64,000 nucleotides of DNA, from NCBI RefSeq assembly GCF_016863615.1, contig NZ_BOPF01000048.1, forward strand, positions 1-64,000, in the 5' to 3' direction. The DNA comes from Virgisporangium aliadipatigenens. GTDB taxonomy: Bacteria; Actinomycetota; Actinomycetes; Mycobacteriales; Micromonosporaceae. Positions 28,023-41,095 of this stretch are shown here, in pieces; position 1 is the first letter of the stretch; every line of letters starts with the position of its first letter. Made by a program: the position numbers and the translations under genes. The notes under the pieces were generated by a model. It saw nothing but the letters and a program-made list of their open reading frames with translations, searched no databases and was not told the origin of the DNA.

Positions 28023-30116
28023 GTGAACCGCATCGCCACCGTCGCCGACCTCGAGGCGATCATCGGCCGGCCGCTCGACGCGGTGACCCGCAAGCAGATC
28101 GACGCGCTGGACGAGGGCTGCCGGCGCGTCCTGGCCGCCGCGCCGCTGGCCGGCTTCGGATACCGCGACGCCGACGGGAAGTCGCGCACCACGGTGGTCG
28201 GCGGACGGCCGGGCTTCGCCGCGGTGGACTCGCCCCGGCGGATCTCCCTGACGCCGCCCGCCGGCGAGCCGCCACCCGTTGCCGGCAGCGGGGCGTCGTT
28301 CGTGTTCCTGCTCCCCGGAGTCGGCGAGGTGCTGCGCCTCAACGGATCCGTGGCCGGCATCGGCGAACGGCTCACCGTCGACGTGCGGGAGGCCTACGTG
28401 CACTGCGCCCGGGCGGTGGGACGTTCCGGCCTGTGGGCGGCACCACGCGCGGCGCCGACCGGGGCGACCCGTGCGGCCGACGGGCCCCTCGCCGACCCGC
28501 GGGTCGCCGCGTTCCTGGCGGCCACGCCGTTCCTCATCGTCTCCTCGGTGGACGCGGGCGGCGGCGGCGACAGCAGCCCGCGCGGCGACAACCCCGGCTT
28601 CCTGCGGGTGCTCGACGGCCGCACCCTGGCCCTGCCGGACCGGCGCGGCAACAAGCGGGCCGACACCTTCCACAACCTGCTCGAGGACGAACGCCTCTCG
28701 GCCGTCGCACTGGTGCCCGGGCGACTCGAGGTGCTCCGCCTGAGCGGGACCGCCCGCCTGACCGACGATCCGCAACTGCTGCGGACGATGGCGCTCGGGA
28801 CCCAGGTCCCGCACGCGGCCCTGCTCTTCACGGTGTCGGAGGCGGGCGTCGTCCCCAGCCCCGCCGTCGAGTCCGCACGCCCCTGGGACCGCAGCCGGCA
28901 CGTCGACCTGACCGCTGTGCCGGATCTCAACGCGCTGGCCACGATCCACCTCGCCGCGAACGCGCCGCGCGGTGTCACGGGCCGGCTGCTGCGGCTGATC
29001 GCCCGGCGGCTGGACCGGTACCCGCGCCTGACCCGCCGGCTGATGGCGGCCCTGTTCAGCCGGCAGCTGCGCAGCGAGGGGTACGGGGCCGTCCCGGGAA
29101 CGCCCGCCGCACCGGGGCGGCCGGTCCGCGTGGCCGAGGTGATCCGCGAGACGGCCGACGCGACCACGCTCGTCCTGGACAGCGTCGACGGTGCGCCGTT
29201 CGACTTCCTGCCCGGCCAGTTCTTCACCCTGGTGCTCACCATCGGCGGCAGAACCGTGCGGCGGGCCTACTCGGCGTCGTCCGTTCCCGGGTCGGGGCGG
29301 CTCACCCTCACCGTCAAGCGCACCGTGGACGGCTACGCCTCGGCCCACGTGCACGACGGCGTGCGGCCGGGTGACGAACTGCGCCTCCTCGGCCCGTCGG
29401 GTTCGTTCCGCGTCGCCCGGCCGCCGAAGGAACTCGTCCTGCTGGCGGCCGGCAGCGGCATCACCCCGATGATGAGCATCGTGCGCGCGACACTCGCCGG
29501 CACCGCGGACACCCGGATCACGCTGTTCTACGGCAACCGCACCGAGGCCGACATCATCTTCCACGCGGCGCTCACCGACCTGGCCCGCGCGCACCCGGAC
29601 CGGCTGCGCGTGCACCACGTGCTCTCCCGCCCGACCCCGCGGTGGAACGGCCGGCGCGGGCGGCTCGACCGGCAGACCGTCCGCGACGCGCTGGCCGCGC
29701 TGGCGCCCGGCGACGAGGCGCACTTCTACAGCTGCGGGCCGGCGGGCATGTCGGCCGGTGTCCGCGACGTCCTCGACGAACTCGGCGTTCCCGCCGACCG
29801 GCGCCACGAGGAGACGTTCGCCGGAGCGCCGCTGCCGGCCGGCGACGGCGCCGAGCAGACGATGACCGTCGGCGACCTGGGCACCGTCACCGTCGCCGCC
29901 GGACAGACCCTGCTGGAGGCCGGCCTCGACGCGGCACTGCCCATGCCGTACTCGTGCACCGTCGGCAGCTGCGGGGAGTGCCGGGTCCGGCTGCGCGACG
30001 GAGAGGTCACGATGGCCGAACCGAACTGCCTCAGCCCGCGGGAACGGGCGGGCGGCTACATCCTCACCTGCGTCGCGCGCCCCCGCACCGGGACCACCGT
30101 CGAGATCGACGGGTAG
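28023..30116 (+). CDS. Three-domain redox fusion: PNPOx-like barrel, FNR-type reductase, 2Fe-2S ferredoxin
   Basis: Predicted protein of 697 aa. Residues about 30-270 form a pyridoxamine-5-phosphate-oxidase-like flavin split barrel (ATPFLIVSSVDAGG, RGDNPGF, RTLALPDRRGNKRADTFHNLL). Residues about 360-600 form a ferredoxin-NADP reductase module with VRRAYSASSVPG for FAD and LAAGSGITPMMSI for the nucleotide. The last 85 residues are a plant-type 2Fe-2S ferredoxin with CTVGSCGECRV and a fourth Cys in ILTC. It could pass electrons from NAD(P)H through FAD and the cluster to the N-terminal flavin or a bound substrate. The GTG start follows GAGGAGG. It is in an operon with the siderophore-type reductase; its substrate is unknown. 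Confidence 0.86.
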   Translation: MNRIATVADLEAIIGRPLDAVTRKQIDALDEGCRRVLAAAPLAGFGYRDADGKSRTTVVGGRPGFAAVDSPRRISLTPPAGEPPPVAGSGASFVFLLPGVGEVLRLNGSVAGIGERLTVDVREAYVHCARAVGRSGLWAAPRAAPTGATRAADGPLADPRVAAFLAATPFLIVSSVDAGGGGDSSPRGDNPGFLRVLDGRTLALPDRRGNKRADTFHNLLEDERLSAVALVPGRLEVLRLSGTARLTDDPQLLRTMALGTQVPHAALLFTVSEAGVVPSPAVESARPWDRSRHVDLTAVPDLNALATIHLAANAPRGVTGRLLRLIARRLDRYPRLTRRLMAALFSRQLRSEGYGAVPGTPAAPGRPVRVAEVIRETADATTLVLDSVDGAPFDFLPGQFFTLVLTIGGRTVRRAYSASSVPGSGRLTLTVKRTVDGYASAHVHDGVRPGDELRLLGPSGSFRVARPPKELVLLAAGSGITPMMSIVRATLAGTADTRITLFYGNRTEADIIFHAALTDLARAHPDRLRVHHVLSRPTPRWNGRRGRLDRQTVRDALAALAPGDEAHFYSCGPAGMSAGVRDVLDELGVPADRRHEETFAGAPLPAGDGAEQTMTVGDLGTVTVAAGQTLLEAGLDAALPMPYSCTVGSCGECRVRLRDGEVTMAEPNCLSPRERAGGYILTCVARPRTGTTVEIDG

Positions 30117-30143
30117 CGGAGCCGGTGCGGGAGCACGGATCGC

Positions 30144-32465
30144 TCACACCTGCACGAGACGCCAGCGGTTGTCGGCCGAGCCGTTGTCGGAGTCCTGCAC
30201 CGCCTGCGCGCCCCACGCGGTGGAGCCGTTCAGGACCGCCAGGAGCTTGCCGCTGTGGGCGTTGCGGATGCGGACGGTGCCGTCGCCGTTGTCCAGCAGC
30301 GTCCAGCGGTGGTCGGCCGTGCCGGTGTCGCTCCACTGCAGGACCCGGGCGTTGTCCGCTGTGGACATGTTCTCGACGCCGAGGACCTTGCCGCTGTTGA
30401 CGTTACGCAGCTTCCGTGTGCCGTCGCCGTTGTCCACGACGTTCCAGCGTTGGTCCGCGGTGCCGGTGTCTCCCCATTGAACGGCCAGACCGCCGTCACC
30501 CGTCGCCATGTTCTGCACGCCGAGGACCAGTCCGGTGCCGGCGTTGACGAGCTTGTGCACGGGCGTGCTCGAACCGCCGCCGGTGTTCCAGTAGACGGTG
30601 TAGTTGAACCCGTGCGCGTCGTGGAACGGGCCGAGGTTCACCGTGGAACCGTTGGCGGTGGCCGTGAACGCCAGCGACGACGTGCCGGTGCGGGTGACCG
30701 ACGCGGTGTTCAGCGCCGGCAGCGACGACAGCGCCGTGTTGCCGTAGTTGCCGGCCAGCACCACGGGGCCGAACGTGACGGCGGCGACGTTCGCGTTGTC
30801 GTTGGCCGGCATGAGGAGCACCCGCATCGGCAGCCGCACCGTGACGGTGTCGCCGGAGGCCCAGGAACGGGTCAGCGCCGCGTAGCTGCCGGGCGTCGTG
30901 GCGATCGACTGCACGGTGCCGTTGACGGCGATCGTGGCGCCGCTCGTCCACGCGGGGATGCGGATGCGCATCGTCCACGAGCCGCCGGCGTTGCCGGTGA
31001 CGCTCAGCGTGGTGGTGTCGCCGACCGGGTAGGTCGTGGACTGCGTGACCGTGATGCCGCGCTGGGTCCAGTTCAGCGTCGACGGCGTGAACAGGTTGAC
31101 CGTCAGCGTGCTGCCCTCGAAGAAGTAGACCGAGTCCATGAGGGCGGTGTTCACCTCGATGCCGGTGCCCTGGCAGCACCAGAACGAGGCGTAGTCGGTG
31201 CTCCACGTGCCGCCGCCCCACGCCGGTCCGACGCCGCGCCGGCCGCCGGGGCGAAGCGGCGTGAAGTAGGTGACGTGGCCGTGGCCGTCGGCCGGGTTCT
31301 GCGCACCGAGGATGTGGTTGAACAGCGCCCGCTCGTAGAAGTCGAAGTAGGCGGCCCGGTCGGGGTTCAGCAGCCACAGTTCCCGGGTGAGCTTCAGCAT
31401 GTTGTAGGTGTTGCAGTGCTCGCAGGTGTCGTTGGCCAGGTAGCCGGCGATGGCGTTCGGCGCGCGGAAGTGCTCGGCCTGGCTGTTGCCGCCGATGGCG
31501 TAGGTGTGCGCGCCGACGGTGATGTTCCAGGCGTTGGTGGCGATGTCGCGGTACCGGGTCGTGCCGGTGGCCTTGTACTCCCGCGCCGCGCCGATCCACT
31601 TCGGCACCTGGGTGTTGGCGTGCAGGCCGTTCAGGCTGTCCACATTGGACGCCAGCGGGTTGAACACGGCGGCGTGGTCGAAGCGCTGCGCCACGGTGAG
31701 CCAGCGGCCGTCGCCGGTCTGCTGGCACAGGTCGGTCAGGACGGCGTTCATGCCGCCGAACTCGGTGCCGAGCATCGCCTGCATCTGACTGGCGGACAGC
31801 CGCGACGTGCGGGTGTCGACCCAGCCGGCCAGCGCCAGCAGGACCGTGCGCGCCTGGGTGTTGCCGATGAGGCGCCACGCGTCGAGCAGCCCGGCCAGGG
31901 TCTTGTGCACGCAGTAGTAGGGAACGTTGCCGTTCGACAAAGTCCTGTTCTCCAGCGCGGTGAAGTCCGACTCGGGGAACCCGGACAGATAACCGGCGGT
32001 GAACCCGGCCGCGCCGTTGTTCGCCTGGCACCTGGCCAGTTCGGCGACCATGTAATTGGCCTTGTCGCGGCAGGTGGTGTCGCCGAGCACCGCCCACGCC
32101 TGCGCCCACGCGGTCAGGAAATGACCCTGCACGTGGCTGCGGAAGGGAAAGGTCGGCGCGTCCCAGCCGCCGTTGGCCGCCGCGCCGTTGGTGGAGAGGC
32201 GATGGTTCGCCCGGAACACGTACAGCAGCCGCTCGACGTCGACGAAACGCAGGTAGGCGAGGGTGCGGTTCTGGTTGTCCAGCCAACGGCCGGAGGTCAG
32301 GCGCACCTGACCGGGTTCGAACGCATAGGCCGAGACACCGATGTCCGGACGCGTCGGCGGGACGACGGCGGCCGCGGCGGGGCGGGCGGCGGTGAGGCCG
32401 GCGGTGGCGAGCGCGCCGGCGCCGGCGGTCTGCAGGGCGCGCCGGCGGCTGATGGGAAGGGACAA
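30144..32465 (-). CDS. Secreted GH127 beta-L-arabinofuranosidase with RICIN-type C-terminus
   Basis: Predicted protein of 773 aa. The N-terminus ISRRRALQTAGAGALATAG is a Tat signal. The GH127 alpha-barrel (about 45-620) has SHVQGHFLTAWAQAW, the Glu/Cys pair in NDTCEHCNTYNMLKL, and the double Cys in SFWCCQGTGIEV that holds zinc and supplies the catalytic Cys in characterised members. The last 130 residues are a ricin-like domain with three DNGDGT/ADxRW repeats. A TTG at 32465 is chosen because AGGAG lies just before it; an ATG at 32495 in frame has a poor ribosome site. It should release L-arabinofuranose from beta-linked arabino-oligosaccharides. It is the last gene of a minus-strand block. 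Confidence 0.87.
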   Translation of the reverse strand: MSLPISRRRALQTAGAGALATAGLTAARPAAAAVVPPTRPDIGVSAYAFEPGQVRLTSGRWLDNQNRTLAYLRFVDVERLLYVFRANHRLSTNGAAANGGWDAPTFPFRSHVQGHFLTAWAQAWAVLGDTTCRDKANYMVAELARCQANNGAAGFTAGYLSGFPESDFTALENRTLSNGNVPYYCVHKTLAGLLDAWRLIGNTQARTVLLALAGWVDTRTSRLSASQMQAMLGTEFGGMNAVLTDLCQQTGDGRWLTVAQRFDHAAVFNPLASNVDSLNGLHANTQVPKWIGAAREYKATGTTRYRDIATNAWNITVGAHTYAIGGNSQAEHFRAPNAIAGYLANDTCEHCNTYNMLKLTRELWLLNPDRAAYFDFYERALFNHILGAQNPADGHGHVTYFTPLRPGGRRGVGPAWGGGTWSTDYASFWCCQGTGIEVNTALMDSVYFFEGSTLTVNLFTPSTLNWTQRGITVTQSTTYPVGDTTTLSVTGNAGGSWTMRIRIPAWTSGATIAVNGTVQSIATTPGSYAALTRSWASGDTVTVRLPMRVLLMPANDNANVAAVTFGPVVLAGNYGNTALSSLPALNTASVTRTGTSSLAFTATANGSTVNLGPFHDAHGFNYTVYWNTGGGSSTPVHKLVNAGTGLVLGVQNMATGDGGLAVQWGDTGTADQRWNVVDNGDGTRKLRNVNSGKVLGVENMSTADNARVLQWSDTGTADHRWTLLDNGDGTVRIRNAHSGKLLAVLNGSTAWGAQAVQDSDNGSADNRWRLVQV

Positions 32466-32558
32466 CGCAACTCCTGGGGGTGCGGAGGGGGACATGCCGC
32501 CCGACCCGTTGGCCGAGCGGCATGTCCCCCTGAACCGTGTGATGGATCTGGATGCCGG

Positions 32559-33971
32559 TCAGCGCTGCAGGGTCAGCAGGCCCGGGCGCCACGGCAGGTT
32601 GTTGTAGTCGCCGCCCGCGCTGGGGTTCTTGCCCTGGTACAGCAGTTGGAGGTTGCAGGGGTCGACGGTCTTGGTCTGGTCGGGGTTGGTGCGCACGAGG
32701 TCGCCGTGGCTGATGTCGTTGGTCCACGTGGCGCCGCTGTTCGCCCGGCCGGCGAAGGGATTGCTCTCAGTGGCGGCGTTCGGCGTCCACGAGCCGCTGA
32801 GGCTGCTGGACGTGAACGAGCGGAAGTAGCGGTTGCCCTGACTGCCGATCGCCTCGACGATCATCAGGTACTGGTTCTGCCCCTGCACCTTGTAGACCTC
32901 GACCGCCTCGAAGAGGTTGTTCGTCGAGTCGCTCATGATGGTCGTGTACGAGGAGCCGAAGCTGCTCGGGAAGTTGCCGATCGGCATGCTGGCCCGGTAG
33001 ATCTTCCCGTTGTCGCCGGCGAAGAAGAGGTACATGTTCTGGCCGTCGGCGATGAGCGTCTGGTCGATCGGGCCGGTGCTGGAGCCGGAGATGCTCCCGG
33101 TGAACAGCGGCTGGGGAGCGGACCAGCCGTTGGGGTTCGTGGGATCGGTGGAGGTGCGGTAGATGAACGGCCACTGCCCCCACTGGTAGGCCAGCACCCA
33201 CAGGTTCTTCGGCGCGAAGTAGAACAGCGTCGGCGCGACGGCGCCCTGGTTCATGCTGTTCTGGCTCGCCGAGGCCATGTCGGACCAGTTGGTGAACGGG
33301 GTGAAGTTCATCGACCCGTAGTTGCCGTTGGAGACGTTCGACGCGTACACGAGGTGCTTGCCGTTGTAGACGACGTTGGTGAAGTCCTTCAGCGACACCC
33401 AGCCCGACCTCGGGTTCGCCAGCACACCGGAGGAACTCCACCGGTAGCTCGACGGAAGGCTGCACGACGGTCCGGGCGAGGACGGCCCGGGCGACGACGG
33501 CCGCGGCGAGGACGGTGCCGGCGACGACGGGCCGGGGGACGACGGGCTTCCGGTGACCGGCGCGCCGGTACAGGTGGTGCCGTTCAGCGCGAAGCTGGCG
33601 GGTTTGGGGTTGCTGCCGTTCTGGGATCCGTTGAAGCCGAAATCGACGCTGGCTCCGGTGCCGATGGAGCCGTTGTAGGCGGCGTTGGTGACGGTCACGT
33701 TCGCGCCGGACTGGGTGTGGGTGCCGTTCCACAGCTGGGTGATGGTCTGGCCGGCGGTGAACGACCAGGTGAGGTTCCAGCCGTTGACCGGGTCGCCGAG
33801 GTTGGTGATTTTGACGGCGGCGCCGAAGCCGCCCTGCCACTCGTTGTTGATGGTGTAGTCGACGCGGCAGCCCGCGGCCGCCTGCGCCTCCGTCGTCGCG
33901 GCGAGCACGGCGGAGGCGCCGAGCGCGGCCACCGCCGCCCCGGTCAGCGCGAAGCGATGAGATCTACGCAT
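32559..33971 (-). CDS. Secreted GH62 alpha-L-arabinofuranosidase with N-terminal CBM2
   Basis: Predicted protein of 470 aa: signal peptide to about 32, CBM2 (about 33-137) with the family's [19 protein letters not shown] pattern, a Pro/Ser linker (about 138-170), then GH62. The GH62 five-blade propeller shows [21 protein letters not shown] with the catalytic base Asp, [32 protein letters not shown] with the acid Glu, and [12 protein letters not shown]62 enzymes remove arabinose from singly substituted xylose in arabinoxylan. GAAGGGA precedes the ATG. The CBM2 shares 258 identical bases with that of the GH43 gene at 35384-37384. Confidence 0.92.
   Translation of the reverse strand: MRRSHRFALTGAAVAALGASAVLAATTEAQAAAGCRVDYTINNEWQGGFGAAVKITNLGDPVNGWNLTWSFTAGQTITQLWNGTHTQSGANVTVTNAAYNGSIGTGASVDFGFNGSQNGSNPKPASFALNGTTCTGAPVTGSPSSPGPSSPAPSSPRPSSPGPSSPGPSCSLPSSYRWSSSGVLANPRSGWVSLKDFTNVVYNGKHLVYASNVSNGNYGSMNFTPFTNWSDMASASQNSMNQGAVAPTLFYFAPKNLWVLAYQWGQWPFIYRTSTDPTNPNGWSAPQPLFTGSISGSSTGPIDQTLIADGQNMYLFFAGDNGKIYRASMPIGNFPSSFGSSYTTIMSDSTNNLFEAVEVYKVQGQNQYLMIVEAIGSQGNRYFRSFTSSSLSGSWTPNAATESNPFAGRANSGATWTNDISHGDLVRTNPDQTKTVDPCNLQLLYQGKNPSAGGDYNNLPWRPGLLTLQR
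33589..33846. repeat. 258-base exact duplicate inside CBM2 (copy 1)
   Basis: These bases, within the GH62 gene, are identical to 36993-37250 in the GH43 gene, offset 3404. Differences appear on both sides. This includes synonymous positions, so it reflects recent duplication or gene conversion. Confidence 0.9.
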
Positions 33972-33983
33972 GGGAATCCCTTC

Positions 33984-37637
<3,654 letters not shown>

Positions 37638-37688
37638 TCAGCGGGGGTGTGGTGCCCCTGAAACATTTTCGGTAATCAGTCGAGACCT

Positions 37689-37698
37689 TTACCGGTAA
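37689..37698. promoter_or_regulatory. Second TTACCGGTAA site
   Basis: Perfect 10-base core identical to the centre of the 37436 palindrome, about 250 bases away and adjacent to the large hairpin. Two copies in one divergent region suggest cooperative or looping control. Confidence 0.5.
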
Positions 37699-37700
37699 GG

Positions 37701-37761
37701 CGGCATAACACTTTTGGACGCCGGTCGCACGCGGCGGCGTTCGGTCAAAAGTGTTATGCCG
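37701..37761. repeat. Large hairpin with CGGCATAACACTTTTG arms
   Basis: Arms of 16 bases at 37701-37716 and 37746-37761 are perfect reverse complements around a 29-base loop. A related single arm, CGCCATAACGCTTTTG, is at 45692, and a hairpin with GCCATAAC ends is at 53820-53896. It may be a REP-like mobile palindrome or a paired regulator site. Confidence 0.65.
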
Positions 37762-37855
37762 GCGCCGGCCAAGAAGTCGCCATTTCCGTCGGCTTGCGCC
37801 GCCTGTGAGGAGTCTGTAATTCTCTGCTGATCCGGGGGTCCGCCCCCTCCGGATA

Positions 37856-37867
37856 GTGAACGTTCAC
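37856..37867. promoter_or_regulatory. Palindrome GTGAACGTTCAC upstream of GH27
   Basis: Perfect 12-base inverted repeat, 42-53 bases before the GH27 start, overlapping a TAGTGA hexamer that could serve as -10. CG-centred symmetry again suggests a LacI-type regulator. Confidence 0.5.
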
Positions 37868-37908
37868 ACCGCGTTGTCCGCCTCAGATCGACACGCAGGA
37901 GCACCCCC

Positions 37909-39549
37909 ATGAACCGTTCCCTACGATCGCGCGGCCTCATCTGCGCGGCGATCGGACTTCTCCTGACCGCCATGACCGCTCTCGCCGCCCCACCCGCGCA
38001 GGCGTTGGACAACGGCGTCGGTCGAGTGCCGCCGATGGGCTGGAACAGCTGGAACACCTTCGGCTGCAACATCAACGAGACGCTCATCAAGCAGACGGCC
38101 GACGCGCTGGTCAACAACGGCATGCGCGACCTCGGCTACAAGTACGTCGTCGTGGACGACTGCTGGATGGACTCGACCCGCGACTCGGCCGGCAACCTGC
38201 GCGCCAACCCGTCCCGTTTCCCGAGCGGGATGAAGGCGCTCGGGGACTATCTGCACGCCCGCGGCCTCCTGTTCGGCATCTACCAGGCGCCGCTGGACCG
38301 GACCTGCGCCCAGTACTTCGGCTCCTACCCCGGCGCGACCGGCAGCCAGGGCCACGAGTACCAGGACGCGCGGACGTTCGCCTCGTGGGGCGTGGACTAC
38401 CTCAAGTACGACTGGTGCTCGCCGACCGGCACGATCGACGACCAGGTCCGCGTCTTCGCGCTGATGCGCGACGCGTTGCGGGCCTCCGGGCGACCGATCT
38501 TCTACAGCATCAACTCGAACAGCATCCACGACAAGACCGGCCCGCGGCGCAACTGGAGCGACGTGGCCAACATGTGGCGCACCACCGAGGACATCACCAA
38601 CGCGTGGAACACCGGGCAGACCAACGGCTACCCGATGGGCATCCAGAACATCGTCGACGTGACGGTGCCGCTGGCGCGCTACGCCGCCCCGGGCGGGTTC
38701 AACGACCCGGACATGATGGAGGTCGGCCGCGGCGGCATGAACGACACCGAGATGCGCAGCCACTTCGCGCTGTGGGCAATCATGGCGTCGCCGCTGATCG
38801 CCGGGAACGACGTGCGTTCCATGAACGCCGCCACCACCACCATCCTGACCAACAGCCGGCTCATCGCCATCAACCAGGACACGCTCGGCCTGCAGGCCGG
38901 CCAGATCTCGTTCGACGGCACGCGCCGCGTCCTCGCCAAGCGGCTGGCGAACGGCGACGTCGCGGTCGCCCTGTTCAACCAGGGGAGCGCCACCACGACG
39001 ATCAGCACCACGGCCGCCGCCATCGGCAAGTCCGGCAGCGCCTTCACCCTGACCGACGCGTGGACCGGCGCCACGAGTTCCACCACAGGTGCGATCAGCG
39101 CGAGCGTCCCCGCCCACGGCACGGCGGTCTTCCGGGTCAGCGGCGGCGGCACCACCGAACCGCCACCGCCGAGCACCACGACGTTGGTCAGCGCCTCCTC
39201 CGGCCGCTGCCTCGACGTGCCCGACAGCGCCACCGCCAACGGCACCCGGCCGGTCATCTGGGACTGCCACGGCAACGCGAACCAGCAGTGGACGCGCAAC
39301 GGTGAGGCGCTCCAGTCGCTCGGCAAGTGCCTCGACGCGCCGACCAACGCCACGGCGGGCACGTTCGTCCAGCTGTGGGACTGCAACGGCGGCGCCAACC
39401 AGCGGTGGAACCTCAACGCCGACGGCACCATCAGCAACCAGCAGTCCGCGCTCTGCCTCGACGTGGACCGCAACCTCACCGCCAACGGCACCGGGGTCCT
39501 GCTGTGGTCCTGCGGCGCCGCCGCCAACCAGCGCTGGACCAGGCGCTGA
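37909..39549 (+). CDS. Secreted GH27 alpha-galactosidase with CBM13
   Basis: Predicted protein of 546 aa. A signal peptide ends near AQA. The GH27 barrel begins VPPMGWNSWNTFGCNINE, with DDCWMD; nucleophile Asp168 in YLKYDWC and acid/base Asp228 in WRTTEDI by comparison with plant enzymes. A C-terminal antiparallel domain follows, then a ricin-type CBM13 (about 424-546) with three repeats ending NQRWTRR. It should remove alpha-galactose or beta-L-arabinopyranose side groups from hemicellulose; both activities occur in GH27. AGGAG precedes the ATG. The sigma-factor gene follows 49 bases later on the same strand. Confidence 0.92.
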   Translation: MNRSLRSRGLICAAIGLLLTAMTALAAPPAQALDNGVGRVPPMGWNSWNTFGCNINETLIKQTADALVNNGMRDLGYKYVVVDDCWMDSTRDSAGNLRANPSRFPSGMKALGDYLHARGLLFGIYQAPLDRTCAQYFGSYPGATGSQGHEYQDARTFASWGVDYLKYDWCSPTGTIDDQVRVFALMRDALRASGRPIFYSINSNSIHDKTGPRRNWSDVANMWRTTEDITNAWNTGQTNGYPMGIQNIVDVTVPLARYAAPGGFNDPDMMEVGRGGMNDTEMRSHFALWAIMASPLIAGNDVRSMNAATTTILTNSRLIAINQDTLGLQAGQISFDGTRRVLAKRLANGDVAVALFNQGSATTTISTTAAAIGKSGSAFTLTDAWTGATSSTTGAISASVPAHGTAVFRVSGGGTTEPPPPSTTTLVSASSGRCLDVPDSATANGTRPVIWDCHGNANQQWTRNGEALQSLGKCLDAPTNATAGTFVQLWDCNGGANQRWNLNADGTISNQQSALCLDVDRNLTANGTGVLLWSCGAAANQRWTRR

Positions 39550-39598
39550 ATCCGTGCCCGCACGCGGATTACGCCGCGGTGACGAGCCGGGTGCCGGG

Positions 39599-41074
39599 AT
39601 GCGAGTTCCCGATCGCAGACTGACCCACCTCGTCATCGCGGCGCAGGGCGGCGACCGCCGCGCCCGCGACGAACTGGCGGCCGCCGCGCTGCCGCTGGTG
39701 TACGCCGTCGTCCGTCGGGCGATGGGCGAGCATCCCGACGTCGACGACGTCGTGCAGGACACGATGGTGCGCGCGCTGCGCGAACTGGGCGCGTTACGGG
39801 CACCGGAGAGCTTCCGGCAGTGGCTGATGGCGATCGCCGTCAACCAGGTCGGCACCGCGCTGCACCGGCGCGACGTCGCGGCCGAACGCACCACCGTTCT
39901 GGACACGGCGACGGCGATGCCGGATCCGGGTGCCGCGCACGAGGACGCCACGATCCTGCGGCGCGACCTCGCCGCCCAGCGCCGCCAGCTCGGCCGCGCC
40001 GCCCGCTGGCTGGACCCGGGCGAGCGGGCGCTGCTGTCGTTGTGGTGGCTGGAGAACGCGGGCGAGATCAGCCGGGCCGAACTCGCCGCAGCCGTCGGCA
40101 CGTCCGTCCCGCACGCGGCGGTGCGGATCCAGCGGATGCGCCAGCACCTGGAATCGAGCCGCGCGCTGGTCGCCGCGCTGGAGGCGAGACCGCGCTGCGC
40201 CGGCCTCAGCCGCCTGGTCCGCGGCTGGGACGGCCGCGCGAGTGCGGTGTGGCGCAAGCGGATCGCCCGGCACCTGCGCTCCTGCCCGGTCTGCGGGCCG
40301 GCCGCCGACCTCGTGCCGGCCGAACGGCTCTTCGTCGGCTTCGGGCTGCTGACCGTGCCGTTCCCGCTGACCACCGCGGTGCTCGCGAAGGCCGCCGCCG
40401 GCGCGGCCCACGGCGCGGCGGGCTCGGCGCTCAAGGCGGGACCGCTCGGACACCTGGCGACGGTGATGGTCTCACATCCGGTCGCCTCCCTCGTCGCGGT
40501 CGGCGCACTCGCCGTCGGCGTGGCGGTGCCCACCGGGGCACTGCCCGTTCTCGGGCCGCGGGTCGCCGCCGTCGCCACCGCGCCGGGACGCTCCGGTCAG
40601 GGCGGCGTTCCCGGCCCCTCGCCGTCCGCCGCCCCGGCGCTGCCGCTGGGCCCGGTTTCCCTGGAGTACGCGGGGGAACGGGGCCGCTACGTCACACTCG
40701 CCGACACGTTCGGCGTGCTGGCGCCGGCCGGCCCGGCCGCCGATCCGACGGCGCGCGGGCGGGCGACGTTCACCGTGGTGCCGGGTCTGCTGGATCAGCG
40801 GTGCGTGAGCCTGCGGGCGTCCGACGGGACCTACCTGCGGCACGCCTCGTGGCGGCTGCGGCAGAGCCCCGACGAGGGCACCGTGCTCTTTCGGGGCGAC
40901 GCCACGTTCTGCGTCCGGCCGGGCTCCGCCGACGGGTCGATCGCACTGGAGTCGGCGAACTATCCGGGGTACTTCCTGCGCCGCGTGCGACAGGAGCTGT
41001 GGGTCGACCGCACGGACGGCTCCGCGTCGTTCCGTGCCGACAGCGCGTTCGTGGTCCGGCCGCCGCTCGCGTGA
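39599..41074 (+). CDS. Membrane-anchored ECF sigma factor with C-terminal AbfB sugar-binding domain
   Basis: Predicted protein of 491 aa. Residues about 8-85 are sigma-70 region 2 (DVDDVVQDTMVRALRELGAL) and about 115-190 region 4. A zinc-binding anti-sigma-like motif His225-x3-Cys229-x2-Cys232 follows. A strong hydrophobic segment lies at about 291-318, with a weaker one near 244-270. Residues about 350-491 are an AbfB (CBM42-type) domain with YVTLADTFGVLAP, DGTYLRHASWRLR and YPGYFLRR, a fold that binds arabinofuranose side chains. It looks like a one-protein sensor: sugar bound outside would release the sigma part, perhaps after proteolysis. No separate anti-sigma gene is adjacent. If both hydrophobic segments span, topology would invert, so membrane layout needs testing. 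Confidence 0.85.
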   Translation: MRVPDRRLTHLVIAAQGGDRRARDELAAAALPLVYAVVRRAMGEHPDVDDVVQDTMVRALRELGALRAPESFRQWLMAIAVNQVGTALHRRDVAAERTTVLDTATAMPDPGAAHEDATILRRDLAAQRRQLGRAARWLDPGERALLSLWWLENAGEISRAELAAAVGTSVPHAAVRIQRMRQHLESSRALVAALEARPRCAGLSRLVRGWDGRASAVWRKRIARHLRSCPVCGPAADLVPAERLFVGFGLLTVPFPLTTAVLAKAAAGAAHGAAGSALKAGPLGHLATVMVSHPVASLVAVGALAVGVAVPTGALPVLGPRVAAVATAPGRSGQGGVPGPSPSAAPALPLGPVSLEYAGERGRYVTLADTFGVLAPAGPAADPTARGRATFTVVPGLLDQRCVSLRASDGTYLRHASWRLRQSPDEGTVLFRGDATFCVRPGSADGSIALESANYPGYFLRRVRQELWVDRTDGSASFRADSAFVVRPPLA

Positions 41075-41095
41075 CGGCCGGTCCACTGTGGACGA

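Noticed and set aside
37701-37761. Insertion-sequence ends
   Set aside because: The arms are only 29 bases apart with no transposase between them, and no target duplication was seen; kept as a hairpin repeat instead.
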